A stretch of DNA of 64,000 bases, from the NCBI GenBank assembly GCA_036407035.1, contig DASXAA010000147.1, positions 1 to 64,000 on the forward strand, written 5' to 3'. The notes below the pieces were generated by a model. It was not told where the DNA came from. It searched no databases and saw only the letters and a list, made by a program, of their open reading frames with translations. The stretch comes from JACVRW01 sp036407035 (GTDB taxonomy: Bacteria > Actinomycetota > Thermoleophilia > Solirubrobacterales > Thermoleophilaceae). The translations under genes were made by a program, and so were the position numbers. Shown here piece after piece: positions 57,457 through 64,000 of this stretch (the first letter of the stretch is position 1; each line of letters starts with the position of its first letter).

Positions 57457-58130
57457 CGCGGCGCCTGCTCGTAATCGTCGTGGAATCGCCACCATTCATA
57501 GGGCTCCGTCTGCGGCCGGCCCTCGGGCGAGTCCTCCCACTCCTCCTGCCGTCCGAGGGGCGTCAGGTCGAGGAAGGTCCAGGTGCTGCCGAGCGCGTCG
57601 ACGCCGCGGCCGCTGGTGAAGTACGTGCGGACGACGTCGTCGCCGTCGCGGATGAAGACGCTGAGCCCGAAGCTGGACTCGACGCCGCAGTCGTCGTTGA
57701 AGGTGCTCTCGGGCATCGAGTACCAGGGCAGCGTCCAGCCCATGCGCCTCTTGAACGGCTCGATCTTCTCGAGCGGCGCGCGCGACAGGAGCGCGAACGT
57801 GGTGTCCCGGGCGGCCAGGTGCGCGGTGTGGCACACGCTGTCGACGAACATCGAGCAGCCGTCGCATCCCGCATCCGGCCAGTTGGGAGCGCCCGGCTGG
57901 AACATGAAGTGGTAGACGATCAATTGGCTGCGCCCCTCGAACAGGTCGACCAGGCCGACCTCGCCGTCCGGCCCCTCGAACGCGTAGCGCTTCTCGAACC
58001 GGACGCCGGGGAGCCTTCGGCGTTCGGCCGCCAGCGCGTCGCGTGCGCGCGTGGCCTCCTTCTCCTTTGCGAGGAGCGCCTGGCGTGCCGCCTCCCACCC
58101 GGCCGGCAAGACGACTTCGGGAAGTTTCAT
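57453..58130 (-). CDS. DUF899 (thioredoxin-like) family protein
   Basis: 225 residues from an ATG at 58130 preceded by AGGAGG. WEAARQALLAKEKEATRARD, RRRLPGVRFEKRYAFEGPDG, LIVYHFMFQPGAPNWPDAGC and DGCSMFVDSVCHTAHLAARD mark the DUF899 family, which has a thioredoxin-like fold. The Cys residues in DAGCDGCSMF may be redox active. Function unknown. It is the first gene of the operon, with a palindromic operator 69 bp upstream shared with a divergent HxlR gene, suggesting control by that regulator. Confidence 0.87.
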   Translation of the reverse strand: MKLPEVVLPAGWEAARQALLAKEKEATRARDALAAERRRLPGVRFEKRYAFEGPDGEVGLVDLFEGRSQLIVYHFMFQPGAPNWPDAGCDGCSMFVDSVCHTAHLAARDTTFALLSRAPLEKIEPFKRRMGWTLPWYSMPESTFNDDCGVESSFGLSVFIRDGDDVVRTYFTSGRGVDALGSTWTFLDLTPLGRQEEWEDSPEGRPQTEPYEWWRFHDDYEQAPR

Positions 58131-58198
58131 GGTGCCTCCTGGGTCGGCGGTCTCGGTGAGGTTCCGTGAGTTGTCCACGCGGGCAAGGTAGCACCCGT

Positions 58199-58217
58199 TA
58201 GTTGGAAAATCCAACTA
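58199..58217. promoter_or_regulatory. Palindromic operator between DUF899 and HxlR genes
   Basis: TAGTTGG-AAAAT-CCAACTA is a perfect 7-bp inverted repeat with a 5-bp AT spacer. Its position between divergent genes and its AT-rich sequence in a GC-rich genome make it a strong candidate site for the adjacent winged-helix HxlR protein. Confidence 0.75.
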
Positions 58218-58257
58218 TTTGGTCGTAGCGACCGATCATGAGGTAGGATCGCCGCAG

Positions 58258-58968
58258 TTGGCTGCGAAGCGAACCTACGGCGACAGCTGTGGAATCGCCC
58301 GCGCGCTGGACGTCGTGGGCGACCGGTGGGCGCTCCTCGTGGTGCGCGAACTGCTGCTGGGCCCGAAGCGGTTCACGGATCTGCGCGAGGGCCTCCGCGG
58401 GCTGAGCGCCGACGTGCTCGCACAGCGTCTGCGCGAGCTCGAGCGGAGCGGCATCGTGCGCCGGCGAAAGCTGGCGCCGCCGGCGGGATCGCGGGTTTAC
58501 GAGCTGACCGAATGGGGGTCCGCGCTCGAGCCCGTGATCCTGGAGCTGGGCCGGTGGGGGAGTCGGGCGCCGTTCCCTGATGGACAGCCCGAGCTCGGCC
58601 CCGACGCCGCGGTGCTCGCGCTCAAGACCCTGTTCGACCCGTCGGCCGCCGACGGCCTCGACGCGACCTACGAGCTCCACCTGGGCGAGCATGGCTATCG
58701 CGTGCGGGTCTCCCGGAGACGCCTGGAGATCTCGCGCGGCGAGGCGCGCAGCGGCGACGCCGCGGCGCTCGGGCGCAGCGGCGACGCCGCGCCCAAGCGG
58801 GATGCAGCGATCAGGACCGACCCGGCGACTTTCGCGGCGGTGCTCTGGCACGGTCGCCGGCTGACCGACGCGCTGCGGTCGGGCGACCTCGAGTACGACG
58901 GAAGCAGGCCGGCCGTCGCGCGGTTCGTGGAGCTCTTCCCGCTGCCGGATCCCGTCCCAGCGCCGTAG
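58258..58968 (+). CDS. HxlR-family transcriptional regulator with C-terminal SCP2-like domain
   Basis: About 236 residues from a TTG at 58258; a TTG at 58219 would add 13 residues but abuts the operator. The winged helix reads GDSCGIARALDVVGDRWALL, VVRELLLGPKRFTDLREGLR, SADVLAQRLRELERSGIVRR. One Cys (in GDSCGIA) sits where redox-sensing HxlR proteins have theirs. The C-terminal half (YELHLGEHGYRVRVSRRRLE, DPATFAAVLWHGRRLTDALR) resembles an SCP2 pocket. A 19-bp perfect in-frame duplication (58746-58764 and 58773-58791) encodes a repeated GRSGDAA-like peptide in the linker. It probably regulates itself and the DUF899-VOC operon. Confidence 0.87.
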   Translation: MAAKRTYGDSCGIARALDVVGDRWALLVVRELLLGPKRFTDLREGLRGLSADVLAQRLRELERSGIVRRRKLAPPAGSRVYELTEWGSALEPVILELGRWGSRAPFPDGQPELGPDAAVLALKTLFDPSAADGLDATYELHLGEHGYRVRVSRRRLEISRGEARSGDAAALGRSGDAAPKRDAAIRTDPATFAAVLWHGRRLTDALRSGDLEYDGSRPAVARFVELFPLPDPVPAP

Positions 58969-59165
58969 GCAGCCGCCTCCGACTCCCGGCCGCCGCGGTG
59001 CGGTGCCCGCGCACCGCCCGCGCTGCGGGTGCCCGCTCCGGCCGCACGCACCGGCCCCGGCGGGAATAAGCCCGGCCATCCGGTCGTTTCACCATCAACG
59101 GGCCCGTAACGAACACCGGGGCCTCGCGACAGAACGGGACCGGACTTGCGACGAAAGAGGCTCCA

Positions 59166-60410
59166 GTGAGAAACGAGTACGACGCGATCGTTGTCGGGGC
59201 GCGCGCCGGCGGCTCCCCCACCGCCATGCTGCTGGCACGGGCCGGCTATCGGGTGCTGCTGGTCGACAGGGCCACCTTCCCCAGCGACACCATGTCCACA
59301 CACGTGATCCATCCGCCGGGGGTCGCGGCGCTCGCCAGGTGGGGCATCCTCGAGCGCCTCGAGGCCACCGGCTGCCCGCCCATCGGCACCTACTCGTACG
59401 ACTTCGGGCCGCTGACGATCGCCGGCTCGCCGCGCGCGGTCCCCGGCGGGCCGCACGCCTACGCGCCTCGGCGCACCGTCCTCGACGCGCTGCTTGCCGA
59501 GGCGGCCGCCGACGCCGGAGCGGAGCTGCGCGAGGGCTTCACGGTCGACGAGATCGTCATCGACGACGGCCGCGTCACCGGCATCCGCGGGCACGCCGAC
59601 GGGGGCGTGCGGGTCACGGAGCGCGCGAAGGTCGTGATCGGGGCCGACGGCAGGCACTCGCGCGTCGCGAAGGCTGTCGAGGCCGAGCGGTACAACGAGA
59701 CGCCCACGCTGGCCGCGGCCTACTACGCGTACTGGAGCGGTCTGCCGGCTGACGGCTTCGAGACGTACATCCGCGGCGAGTCGCAGCGCGGGTGGGCCGC
59801 GATACCGACCAATGACGGCCTCACGTGCCTGGTCCAGGGGTGGCCGCACGCGCAGTTCCACGCCAACCGCAAGGACGTCGAGGGCAACTACATGAGGTCG
59901 TTCGAGCTCGTGCCCGAGTTCGCCGAGCGGCTCCGCGGCGCCAAGCGCGAGACCCGCTTCGTCGGCGCGGGCGACCTCGCGGGCTACTTCCGCAAGCCCT
60001 ACGGTCCGGGTTGGGCCCTCGTCGGCGACGCCGGCTATCACCTGCACCCGATCACAGCATTCGGGATCTCGGACGCGTTCCGCGACGCCGAGGCCCTGGC
60101 CACCGCGCTGGACGACGCATTCGCCGGGCGCCGTCCCTACGACGAGTCGCTGGCCGACTACCAGCGCGGCCGCGACGAGGACGCGCTGCCGGTCTACGAG
60201 CTCACGCGCGAGTTCGCGAAGATCGAGCCGCCGCCGGCCGAGATGCAGGCGCTGATGGGAGCGATGGCGGGCAACCAGGAGGCGATGGACGGCTTCGTCA
60301 GCGTCATGGCCGGCACGTTGCCGGCGCCCGAGTTCTTCGCGCCGGAGAACGCGGGTCGCATCATGGCGGCCGCGAAGGCGCCGCCGTCAGCGCGTGCTCG
60401 CGCGGCGTAG
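59166..60410 (+). CDS. FAD-dependent oxidoreductase (monooxygenase/geranylgeranyl-reductase-like)
   Basis: 414 residues from a GTG. The FAD motif is YDAIVVGARAGGSPTAMLLA (GARAGG variant of GxGxxG), followed by YRVLLVDRATFPSDTMSTHV. KVVIGADGRHSRVAKAVEAE is the DG-type motif and YGPGWALVGDAGYHLHPITA the second FAD motif (GD). The sequence resembles actinobacterial flavin monooxygenases and tryptophan-halogenase-like reductases; the reaction is unknown. About 200 bp of upstream GC-rich sequence contains no gene. The end overlaps the convergent ion-channel gene by 24 bp. Confidence 0.88.
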   Translation: MRNEYDAIVVGARAGGSPTAMLLARAGYRVLLVDRATFPSDTMSTHVIHPPGVAALARWGILERLEATGCPPIGTYSYDFGPLTIAGSPRAVPGGPHAYAPRRTVLDALLAEAAADAGAELREGFTVDEIVIDDGRVTGIRGHADGGVRVTERAKVVIGADGRHSRVAKAVEAERYNETPTLAAAYYAYWSGLPADGFETYIRGESQRGWAAIPTNDGLTCLVQGWPHAQFHANRKDVEGNYMRSFELVPEFAERLRGAKRETRFVGAGDLAGYFRKPYGPGWALVGDAGYHLHPITAFGISDAFRDAEALATALDDAFAGRRPYDESLADYQRGRDEDALPVYELTREFAKIEPPPAEMQALMGAMAGNQEAMDGFVSVMAGTLPAPEFFAPENAGRIMAAAKAPPSARARAA

Positions 60411-61046
60411 CACGGTCAGTCCCACGAGCCGCGAGACCACCATAGCCACGTAGGCGATCCCCGCCACCTCCTCGAGCATCACGAGCCCGCGCGCGAACGC
60501 CTTGATCGGCGCGACGTCGCTGAGGCCGGTGCTCGACAGGGTCGTGAAGCTGAGGAAGAGCAGCTCCATCCAGGTGCGGTCCGCATCCGGGTCGACCGCG
60601 GCCGTGAAGCTGCCCGGCTCGATCGCCTGGCAGACCGTGTACGTGTACGCGAACGCCCAACCGACCAGCGTGAACGTCGCGCCGATCGCGAACAGCTCGT
60701 CGCGGGTGACCTCGTGGTCGGCGAGCATGTACAGGATCAGCCCGACGGCGGCGTAGAAGTAGAGCACGGCCTCCAGCGCCGACGAGTACGGGACGAGGTC
60801 GTCGCTGCGAGTGACGGCCTGGATCAGGAGCAGGACTGCCGCCGGCGCGGCGATGATGAGCGCGATCCACGGCAGTCCGGGCAGGGTGCGAACGGCCCGG
60901 ACGACGAGCCCGAGCAGCAGGACGCCGAGCAGGCTGAACAGCGACCGCCCGACCTCGTGGCCCTGCATGAACGGATAGAGCAGGACCGCGGCGAGCTGGG
61001 CGGCGAACAGGACCGCCGACGGGTCGCGCTTGGCGAGGCGGAGCAC
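60387..61046 (-). CDS. Ion-channel-domain membrane protein with unusual selectivity filter
   Basis: 219 residues. Several hydrophobic segments occur in the first 140 residues (FAAQLAAVLLYPFMQG, LFSLLGVLLLGLVVRAV, WIALIIAAPAAVLLLIQAV, VLYFYAAVGLILYMLA, LFAIGATFTLVGWAFAYTYT), then a pore-loop region WMELLFLSFTTLSSTGLSDV and a last helix (LVMLEEVAGIAYVAMVVSRL). The final three form the 2TM pore module of potassium channels, but the usual TVGYGD filter is replaced by SSTGLSD. Ion selectivity is therefore uncertain. No regulatory RCK domain is attached. Confidence 0.82.
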   Translation of the reverse strand: MLRLAKRDPSAVLFAAQLAAVLLYPFMQGHEVGRSLFSLLGVLLLGLVVRAVRTLPGLPWIALIIAAPAAVLLLIQAVTRSDDLVPYSSALEAVLYFYAAVGLILYMLADHEVTRDELFAIGATFTLVGWAFAYTYTVCQAIEPGSFTAAVDPDADRTWMELLFLSFTTLSSTGLSDVAPIKAFARGLVMLEEVAGIAYVAMVVSRLVGLTVLRRASTR

Positions 61047-61118
61047 ACGACGAAGCTAGCTAGCGGACCGGTCGCAACCGCGCGGCGGCGCCGCGCGGTC
61101 GCCACCCCGGCGGCCGCC

Positions 61119-62093
61119 CTACGGCTGCCGGATCAGATCGTCGAGGTTCGGCTCCTCCTCGATGAAGCCGTAGTCCTTGGCGAGCTTCGCCGTCAGCTCG
61201 ATCGTCGGGCGGTTCAGGTCCGCGCGCCACTGGGGCAGGGCCATCGCCTGGGCCGCCTCGGGCGGGATCTCCGTGTAGTCGAGCACCGCCTTGCGCACAG
61301 CCTCCGGATGCTGCTGCGTGTAGGTCAGCGACTTGTTCATTGCGCGAACGAAGCGGTCGATCACGTCGCCGTTCTTCGAGATGTACTCGTCGGTGGAGAA
61401 GTACGTGGCGATGGTCAGGTTCGGCGCCGTCTCCTCGAACGAGTGGAGGAGCGGGGTCGAGCCCTGCCCCTTGCCCTGGGTCACGAAGGGCTCGACCACG
61501 AAGGCCGCGTCGATGCGGCCTGCCTGGAGCGCGGCGTTCGCATCGGGGAAGGGCACCTCGATGTACTTGACCTTCGTGTAGTCGGCGCCGGCCTTCTTGA
61601 GGGCGGTGTTGATCGTCAGCGGCCCCACGTTCTGCAGCGTGTTGACCGAGACCGTCTTGCCCTCGAGGTCCTTCGGCGTCCGGATGTCGCTGCCCTTCTT
61701 GACGAGCACGGCGTCCCAGGCCTTGTCGGGGGACGCGGCGCCGAGCACGCCCTGGGAGATGATCTTCACCGGCAGCTTCTTGGACCCGGCGATGATCAGC
61801 GAGGTCGTGTTCGAGAAGCCGATCTGGTAGTCGCCGGCGACGGTGGAGGTGACGATCGCCGCGCCGCCCTCCGCGAACTGCGGCTTGATCGTGAGCTTCT
61901 CCTCCTTGAAGAACCCCCGCTCCATCCCCACGAAGAGGGGCGCGACGTCCGCGATCGGGATCACCCCGACCTTCAGCGTCACGGCCTCCCCCTCGGCGGT
62001 GCCGCCCGAGTCTCCGCCGCACCCGGCGAGCGCCGGGACACATGCGACGACTGCGATCAGAACAAGGGCGGTCGCCCATTTCAGAGGCTTCAT
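61119..62093 (-). CDS. ABC transporter substrate-binding lipoprotein (NitT/TauT, SsuA-like)
   Basis: 324 residues from an ATG. A lipoprotein signal ends in CVPALAGCGGD (Cys25). The mature part is an NMT1/SsuA-like binding protein: LKVGVIPIADVAPLFVGMER, GFFKEEKLTIKPQFAEGGAA, LEGKTVSVNTLQNVGPLTIN and GRIDAAFVVEPFVTQGKGQG. Members bind sulfonates, nitrate, taurine or thiamine precursors; the ligand here is unknown. The partner permease and ATPase genes are not seen in the window. The AT-rich spot AAAAAATATGAT just upstream (62108-62129) may hold the promoter. Confidence 0.9.
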   Translation of the reverse strand: MKPLKWATALVLIAVVACVPALAGCGGDSGGTAEGEAVTLKVGVIPIADVAPLFVGMERGFFKEEKLTIKPQFAEGGAAIVTSTVAGDYQIGFSNTTSLIIAGSKKLPVKIISQGVLGAASPDKAWDAVLVKKGSDIRTPKDLEGKTVSVNTLQNVGPLTINTALKKAGADYTKVKYIEVPFPDANAALQAGRIDAAFVVEPFVTQGKGQGSTPLLHSFEETAPNLTIATYFSTDEYISKNGDVIDRFVRAMNKSLTYTQQHPEAVRKAVLDYTEIPPEAAQAMALPQWRADLNRPTIELTAKLAKDYGFIEEEPNLDDLIRQP

Positions 62094-62135
62094 GGGCTCC
62101 CTTTACCCAAAACACCAAAAAATATGATCTACGCC

Positions 62136-62250
62136 GGGACCGGCGGGCGGGGCGCGAGCGGGCGGGCGGGGCGGGACCGGCGGGGCGGGGCGCGAGCGGG
62201 CGGGCCGGGACCGGCGGGGCGGGGCGCGAGCGGGCCGGCGGGGCGCGAGC
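62136..62250. repeat. GC-rich tandem repeat, about three and a half units
   Basis: Units beginning GGGACCGGCGGG occur at 62136, 62173 and 62207, followed by GGGGCGCGAGCGGGC-type sequence and a truncated last unit near 62237. Periods are 37 and 34 bp. The sequence consists almost only of G and C with ACC and GAG interruptions. It lies between two minus-strand genes and does not code for a plausible protein. Confidence 0.8.
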
Positions 62251-62267
62251 CCGTGGGCAGCGCCGCC

Positions 62268-63272
62268 CTACACCCGGAAGCGGTCCTGCACCTCGGGCGC
62301 GAACAGCTCCTCGGGCGCGAGCCGGCGCGCGCACACGCCCTGCTCGGCCGCCCGCTCCAGGAACCAATCGAGGGTCCGCCGGTTCGGCTCGATCCCGTAG
62401 GGCCACGGGTCCTCCCCGAAGATCTCGACCGCGCGCTCCGCGTTCGCCGGCGCCCACGGCACCGGAAAGCGCGGCGCGTTCGCGTCGGTCGCCCGCTCGA
62501 GGCTCCGCCGCTTGGCCTCCTCGAACGCCGTGAACAGGTTCATCGCGACCCAGGGCGCGGCCTCGTAGAGGTCCGCCCGCAGCGCGACCACGTGCATGAT
62601 CGGGAACACACCGCTCGCGCGGAAGGAGGCCTCCTCGACCGCCCGGTAGTCCGGGAACAGCCGCACGATCCGCCCGCCGCCGAATTCCGCCGGTGGATGG
62701 GCCGCGATCACGGCGTCGAGCTCACCGGCAAGGAGCAGCTCGTTCAGCGTGCGATCCGGCTCCGGCGTGACCGACACGCCCGCCGGCAGATCCACCGACA
62801 CCCCCTCGCGGCGCCCCGGCTCGTTCGTGCCCGCCTGGACCCACTGCACGTCCGCGACCCGCACGCCGAACTCGTGCTCGAGCACGCCGCGCGCGTAGAC
62901 CGTGGCGGTCTGGGTCCACTCGGGGATCCCCACGCGCCCGCCCGCCAGCGCGGCCGGGTCGCCGACCGGCCCGTCGGCGCGGACGAAGATCGCCGAGTGC
63001 CGGAACGCGCGCGAGGTGAACACCGGGATCGCCACGAGCGACTCGTCGCCGGCGGCCCGGAGCGAGCTGTACTTCGCGAGCGACAGCTCCGACGCCTCCC
63101 ACTCCCGGTGGCGCACGAAGCGGTGGAAGATCTCCTCGACCGGATGGTGGACGCACGTGAGCCGCACGCCCTCGACCGAGACGGCGCCGGAGGCGAGGTC
63201 GCGCACGTGGTCGTACTCGTTCACCGCCAGCGTGACCGGGATCAGGTGCGGACCGCCCATGCCAGAGGCCAT
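62268..63272 (-). CDS. 4,5-dihydroxyphthalate decarboxylase-like / substrate-binding-fold protein
   Basis: About 334 residues from an ATG at 63272; a second ATG at 63260 is equally likely. LIPVTLAVNEYDHVRDLASG, LTCVHHPVEEIFHRFVRHRE, WEASELSLAKYSSLRAAGDE and SLVAIPVFTSRAFRHSAIFV match the family that includes PhtD (4,5-dihydroxyphthalate decarboxylase), which has a periplasmic-binding-protein fold. There is no signal peptide. It could be a decarboxylase or a cytoplasmic ligand-binding protein. The start region lies in a 36-bp tandem duplication. The C-terminus (RRLAPEELFAPEVQDRFRV) fits the family. Confidence 0.82.
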   Translation of the reverse strand: MASGMGGPHLIPVTLAVNEYDHVRDLASGAVSVEGVRLTCVHHPVEEIFHRFVRHREWEASELSLAKYSSLRAAGDESLVAIPVFTSRAFRHSAIFVRADGPVGDPAALAGGRVGIPEWTQTATVYARGVLEHEFGVRVADVQWVQAGTNEPGRREGVSVDLPAGVSVTPEPDRTLNELLLAGELDAVIAAHPPAEFGGGRIVRLFPDYRAVEEASFRASGVFPIMHVVALRADLYEAAPWVAMNLFTAFEEAKRRSLERATDANAPRFPVPWAPANAERAVEIFGEDPWPYGIEPNRRTLDWFLERAAEQGVCARRLAPEELFAPEVQDRFRV

Positions 63273-63340
63273 ACCCAGAATCCGCGCTCGCCCGGCACCG
63301 GCTTGCCATACCCAGAATCCGCGCTCGCCCGGCACCGGCT
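63268..63340. repeat. 36-bp perfect tandem duplication between divergent genes
   Basis: Copies at 63268-63303 and 63305-63340 are identical (each contains CATACCCAGAATCCGCGCTC). The spacing is 37 bp. On the minus strand each copy contains an ATG in the context TGGGTATGGC; the proximal one is the start used for the decarboxylase-like gene. It looks like a recent duplication of the translation-initiation or promoter region. Confidence 0.92.
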
Positions 63341-63370
63341 AGCATCGGCCGCGATCAGGCAGCCTTGCCC

Positions 63371-64000
63371 GTGACCGCGCCCGCCGCACAAGCACCGCCG
63401 CGCGTCGCACTCGGCGCGGCCGTCACGCTGCCGGCCGGGACCTACCGGCTCGGAGAGCCCGGCGAGGAGCGGCCGGTCACGCTCCGCCAGGTCCTGATCG
63501 GCCGCTGGCCGGTCACGAACGCGCACGCGCGGCGCTTCTTCGAGGCGACCGAAACGCCGCCGGCGCCCGACCTTGCCGCCAGGCTCGGGGCGGCGGCCCT
63601 CGCGGACCACCCCGTCACCGGCATGTCCTTCCATCAGGCCGAGGACTTCTGCCGCTGGGCGTCGGCCGAGCTTGGGCGCCCCGCACGGCTGCCGGCGGGC
63701 GACGAGTGGGAGGCGGCCGCGCGCGGGGACGACGGCCGCCCCTGGCCGTGGGGGCACACGTTCGACCCGGATCGCTGCGCGTGCGCCGAGTCGGGCTGGG
63801 GCTGGACCGTCCCGGTGACCGCTCACCCGGACGCCGCCGGTCCGTTCGGAACCGAGCAGCAGGCCGGCAACGTTTGGGAGTGGGTCGCGGACCGCACGCC
63901 GGACGGCTGGCGGATGGTGCGCGGCGGCTCGTGGCTCGACCACGAGTGGGGCGTGCGGGCCTCGCGCGCGCTGGCCGCGGACCCGGCCCGCGGCACCGAG
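63371..64000 (+). CDS. Formylglycine-generating-enzyme (FGE/SUMF1)-like protein, 3' end outside window
   Basis: The frame is open from a GTG at 63371 to the window end (210 codons). VTLPAGTYRLGEPGEERPVT, ADHPVTGMSFHQAEDFCRWA, RPARLPAGDEWEAAARGDDG, WPWGHTFDPDRCACAESGWG, QQAGNVWEWVADRTPDGWRM and VRGGSWLDHEWGVRASRALA follow the FGE-sulfatase domain pattern. True FGEs oxidise a Cys of sulfatases to formylglycine; relatives include EgtB-like and other iron enzymes. The C-terminal part that would show the active-site Cys pair is missing, so the subgroup is open. It is divergent from the decarboxylase-like gene. Confidence 0.85.
   Translation, partial: MTAPAAQAPPRVALGAAVTLPAGTYRLGEPGEERPVTLRQVLIGRWPVTNAHARRFFEATETPPAPDLAARLGAAALADHPVTGMSFHQAEDFCRWASAELGRPARLPAGDEWEAAARGDDGRPWPWGHTFDPDRCACAESGWGWTVPVTAHPDAAGPFGTEQQAGNVWEWVADRTPDGWRMVRGGSWLDHEWGVRASRALAADPARGTE

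Noticed and set aside
56186..57499. 437-codon minus-strand frame covering the repeat region and VOC gene
   Set aside because: The real VOC gene lies in a different frame with two clear domains; the extended frame only translates the repeats into Pro/Arg/Gly-rich sequence.
62130..62260. Possible CRISPR array in the GC-rich repeat
   Set aside because: Units are adjacent with no unique spacers, periods vary (37 and 34 bp), and no cas genes are in the window.
60714..63374. 886-codon plus-strand frame
   Set aside because: It runs antisense to the ion-channel, SsuA-like and decarboxylase-like genes and through the GC-rich repeat; composition is low-complexity and no motif is seen.

Overview
The window is very GC-rich DNA from an actinobacterium. 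The signs are F420-type luciferase-like oxidoreductases, DisA next to CarD, a PspA-PspAA pair, CtaG, RskA-like anti-sigma factors and heavy use of GTG/TTG starts. The block disA-carD-ispD-PHP-ispF-cysS-rlmB-sigH-like-tRNA-Thr recalls soil Thermoleophilia (Solirubrobacter/Gaiella-like bacteria). That placement is from memory of gene order, not from a search.

Layout. (1) 1-4.4 kb: an IS110 transposase remnant, a Tat-exported spermidine-dehydrogenase-like flavoprotein with an N-terminally truncated FAD-oxidase gene, and a Nudix gene with a degenerate catalytic box. (2) 4.5-13 kb: a housekeeping block with c-di-AMP synthesis (disA), carD, two MEP-pathway genes (ispD, ispF) around a PHP phosphatase, an amidase, cysS, rlmB, a SigH-like sigma factor, a 59-residue membrane protein and tRNA-Thr(UGU). 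(3) 13-23.5 kb: a PlsC-GpsA fusion, two ECF sigma modules, a rhomboid protease, a cobalamin-binding protein, pterin dehydratase and a CNNM/CorC transporter. (4) 23.5-39.3 kb: acyl-CoA catabolism (3-hydroxyacyl-CoA dehydrogenase, a FadA5-like thiolase, four acyl-CoA dehydrogenases including a tandem pair, and a TetR regulator), with a kinase, an exported hydrolase, methyltransferases and a cell-wall-binding-repeat lipoprotein between them. Two acyl-CoA genes 13.6 kb apart carry nearly the same palindromic operator. (5) 39.3-45.2 kb: an AbiEi-DUF559 protein, ctaG, a thioesterase, pspA-pspAA, a methyltransferase and an HxlR regulator. (6) 45.2-51.8 kb: a compact aromatic-acid operon pobA-pcaF-pcaB-benzoylformate decarboxylase with a divergent MFS transporter. 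(7) 51.8-64 kb: an acyl-CoA ligase, a third LLM oxidoreductase, a third ECF module, a 530-bp non-coding repeat region, a VOC/DUF899 pair opposite an HxlR gene with a clear palindromic operator, a flavoprotein, an ion channel with an unusual filter, two solute-binding-type proteins and the start of a formylglycine-generating-enzyme-like gene cut by the window end.

How the genes fit together. The region describes an aerobic heterotroph that degrades acyl-CoAs (possibly branched or steroid-like side chains) and hydroxylated aromatic acids, and that senses its envelope through several sigma/anti-sigma pairs, Psp proteins and c-di-AMP. Genes are tightly packed. Many same-strand neighbours overlap by 4 nt, and six convergent pairs share a 4-nt stop overlap.

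No single unmistakable new system is visible. The best leads are the PlsC-GpsA fusion, the shared acyl-CoA operator, the 158-bp inverted repeat at a lipoprotein gene start, the ATT-initiated carD, the AbiEi-DUF559 orphan with its palindrome, and the 56.1-56.6 kb repeats.
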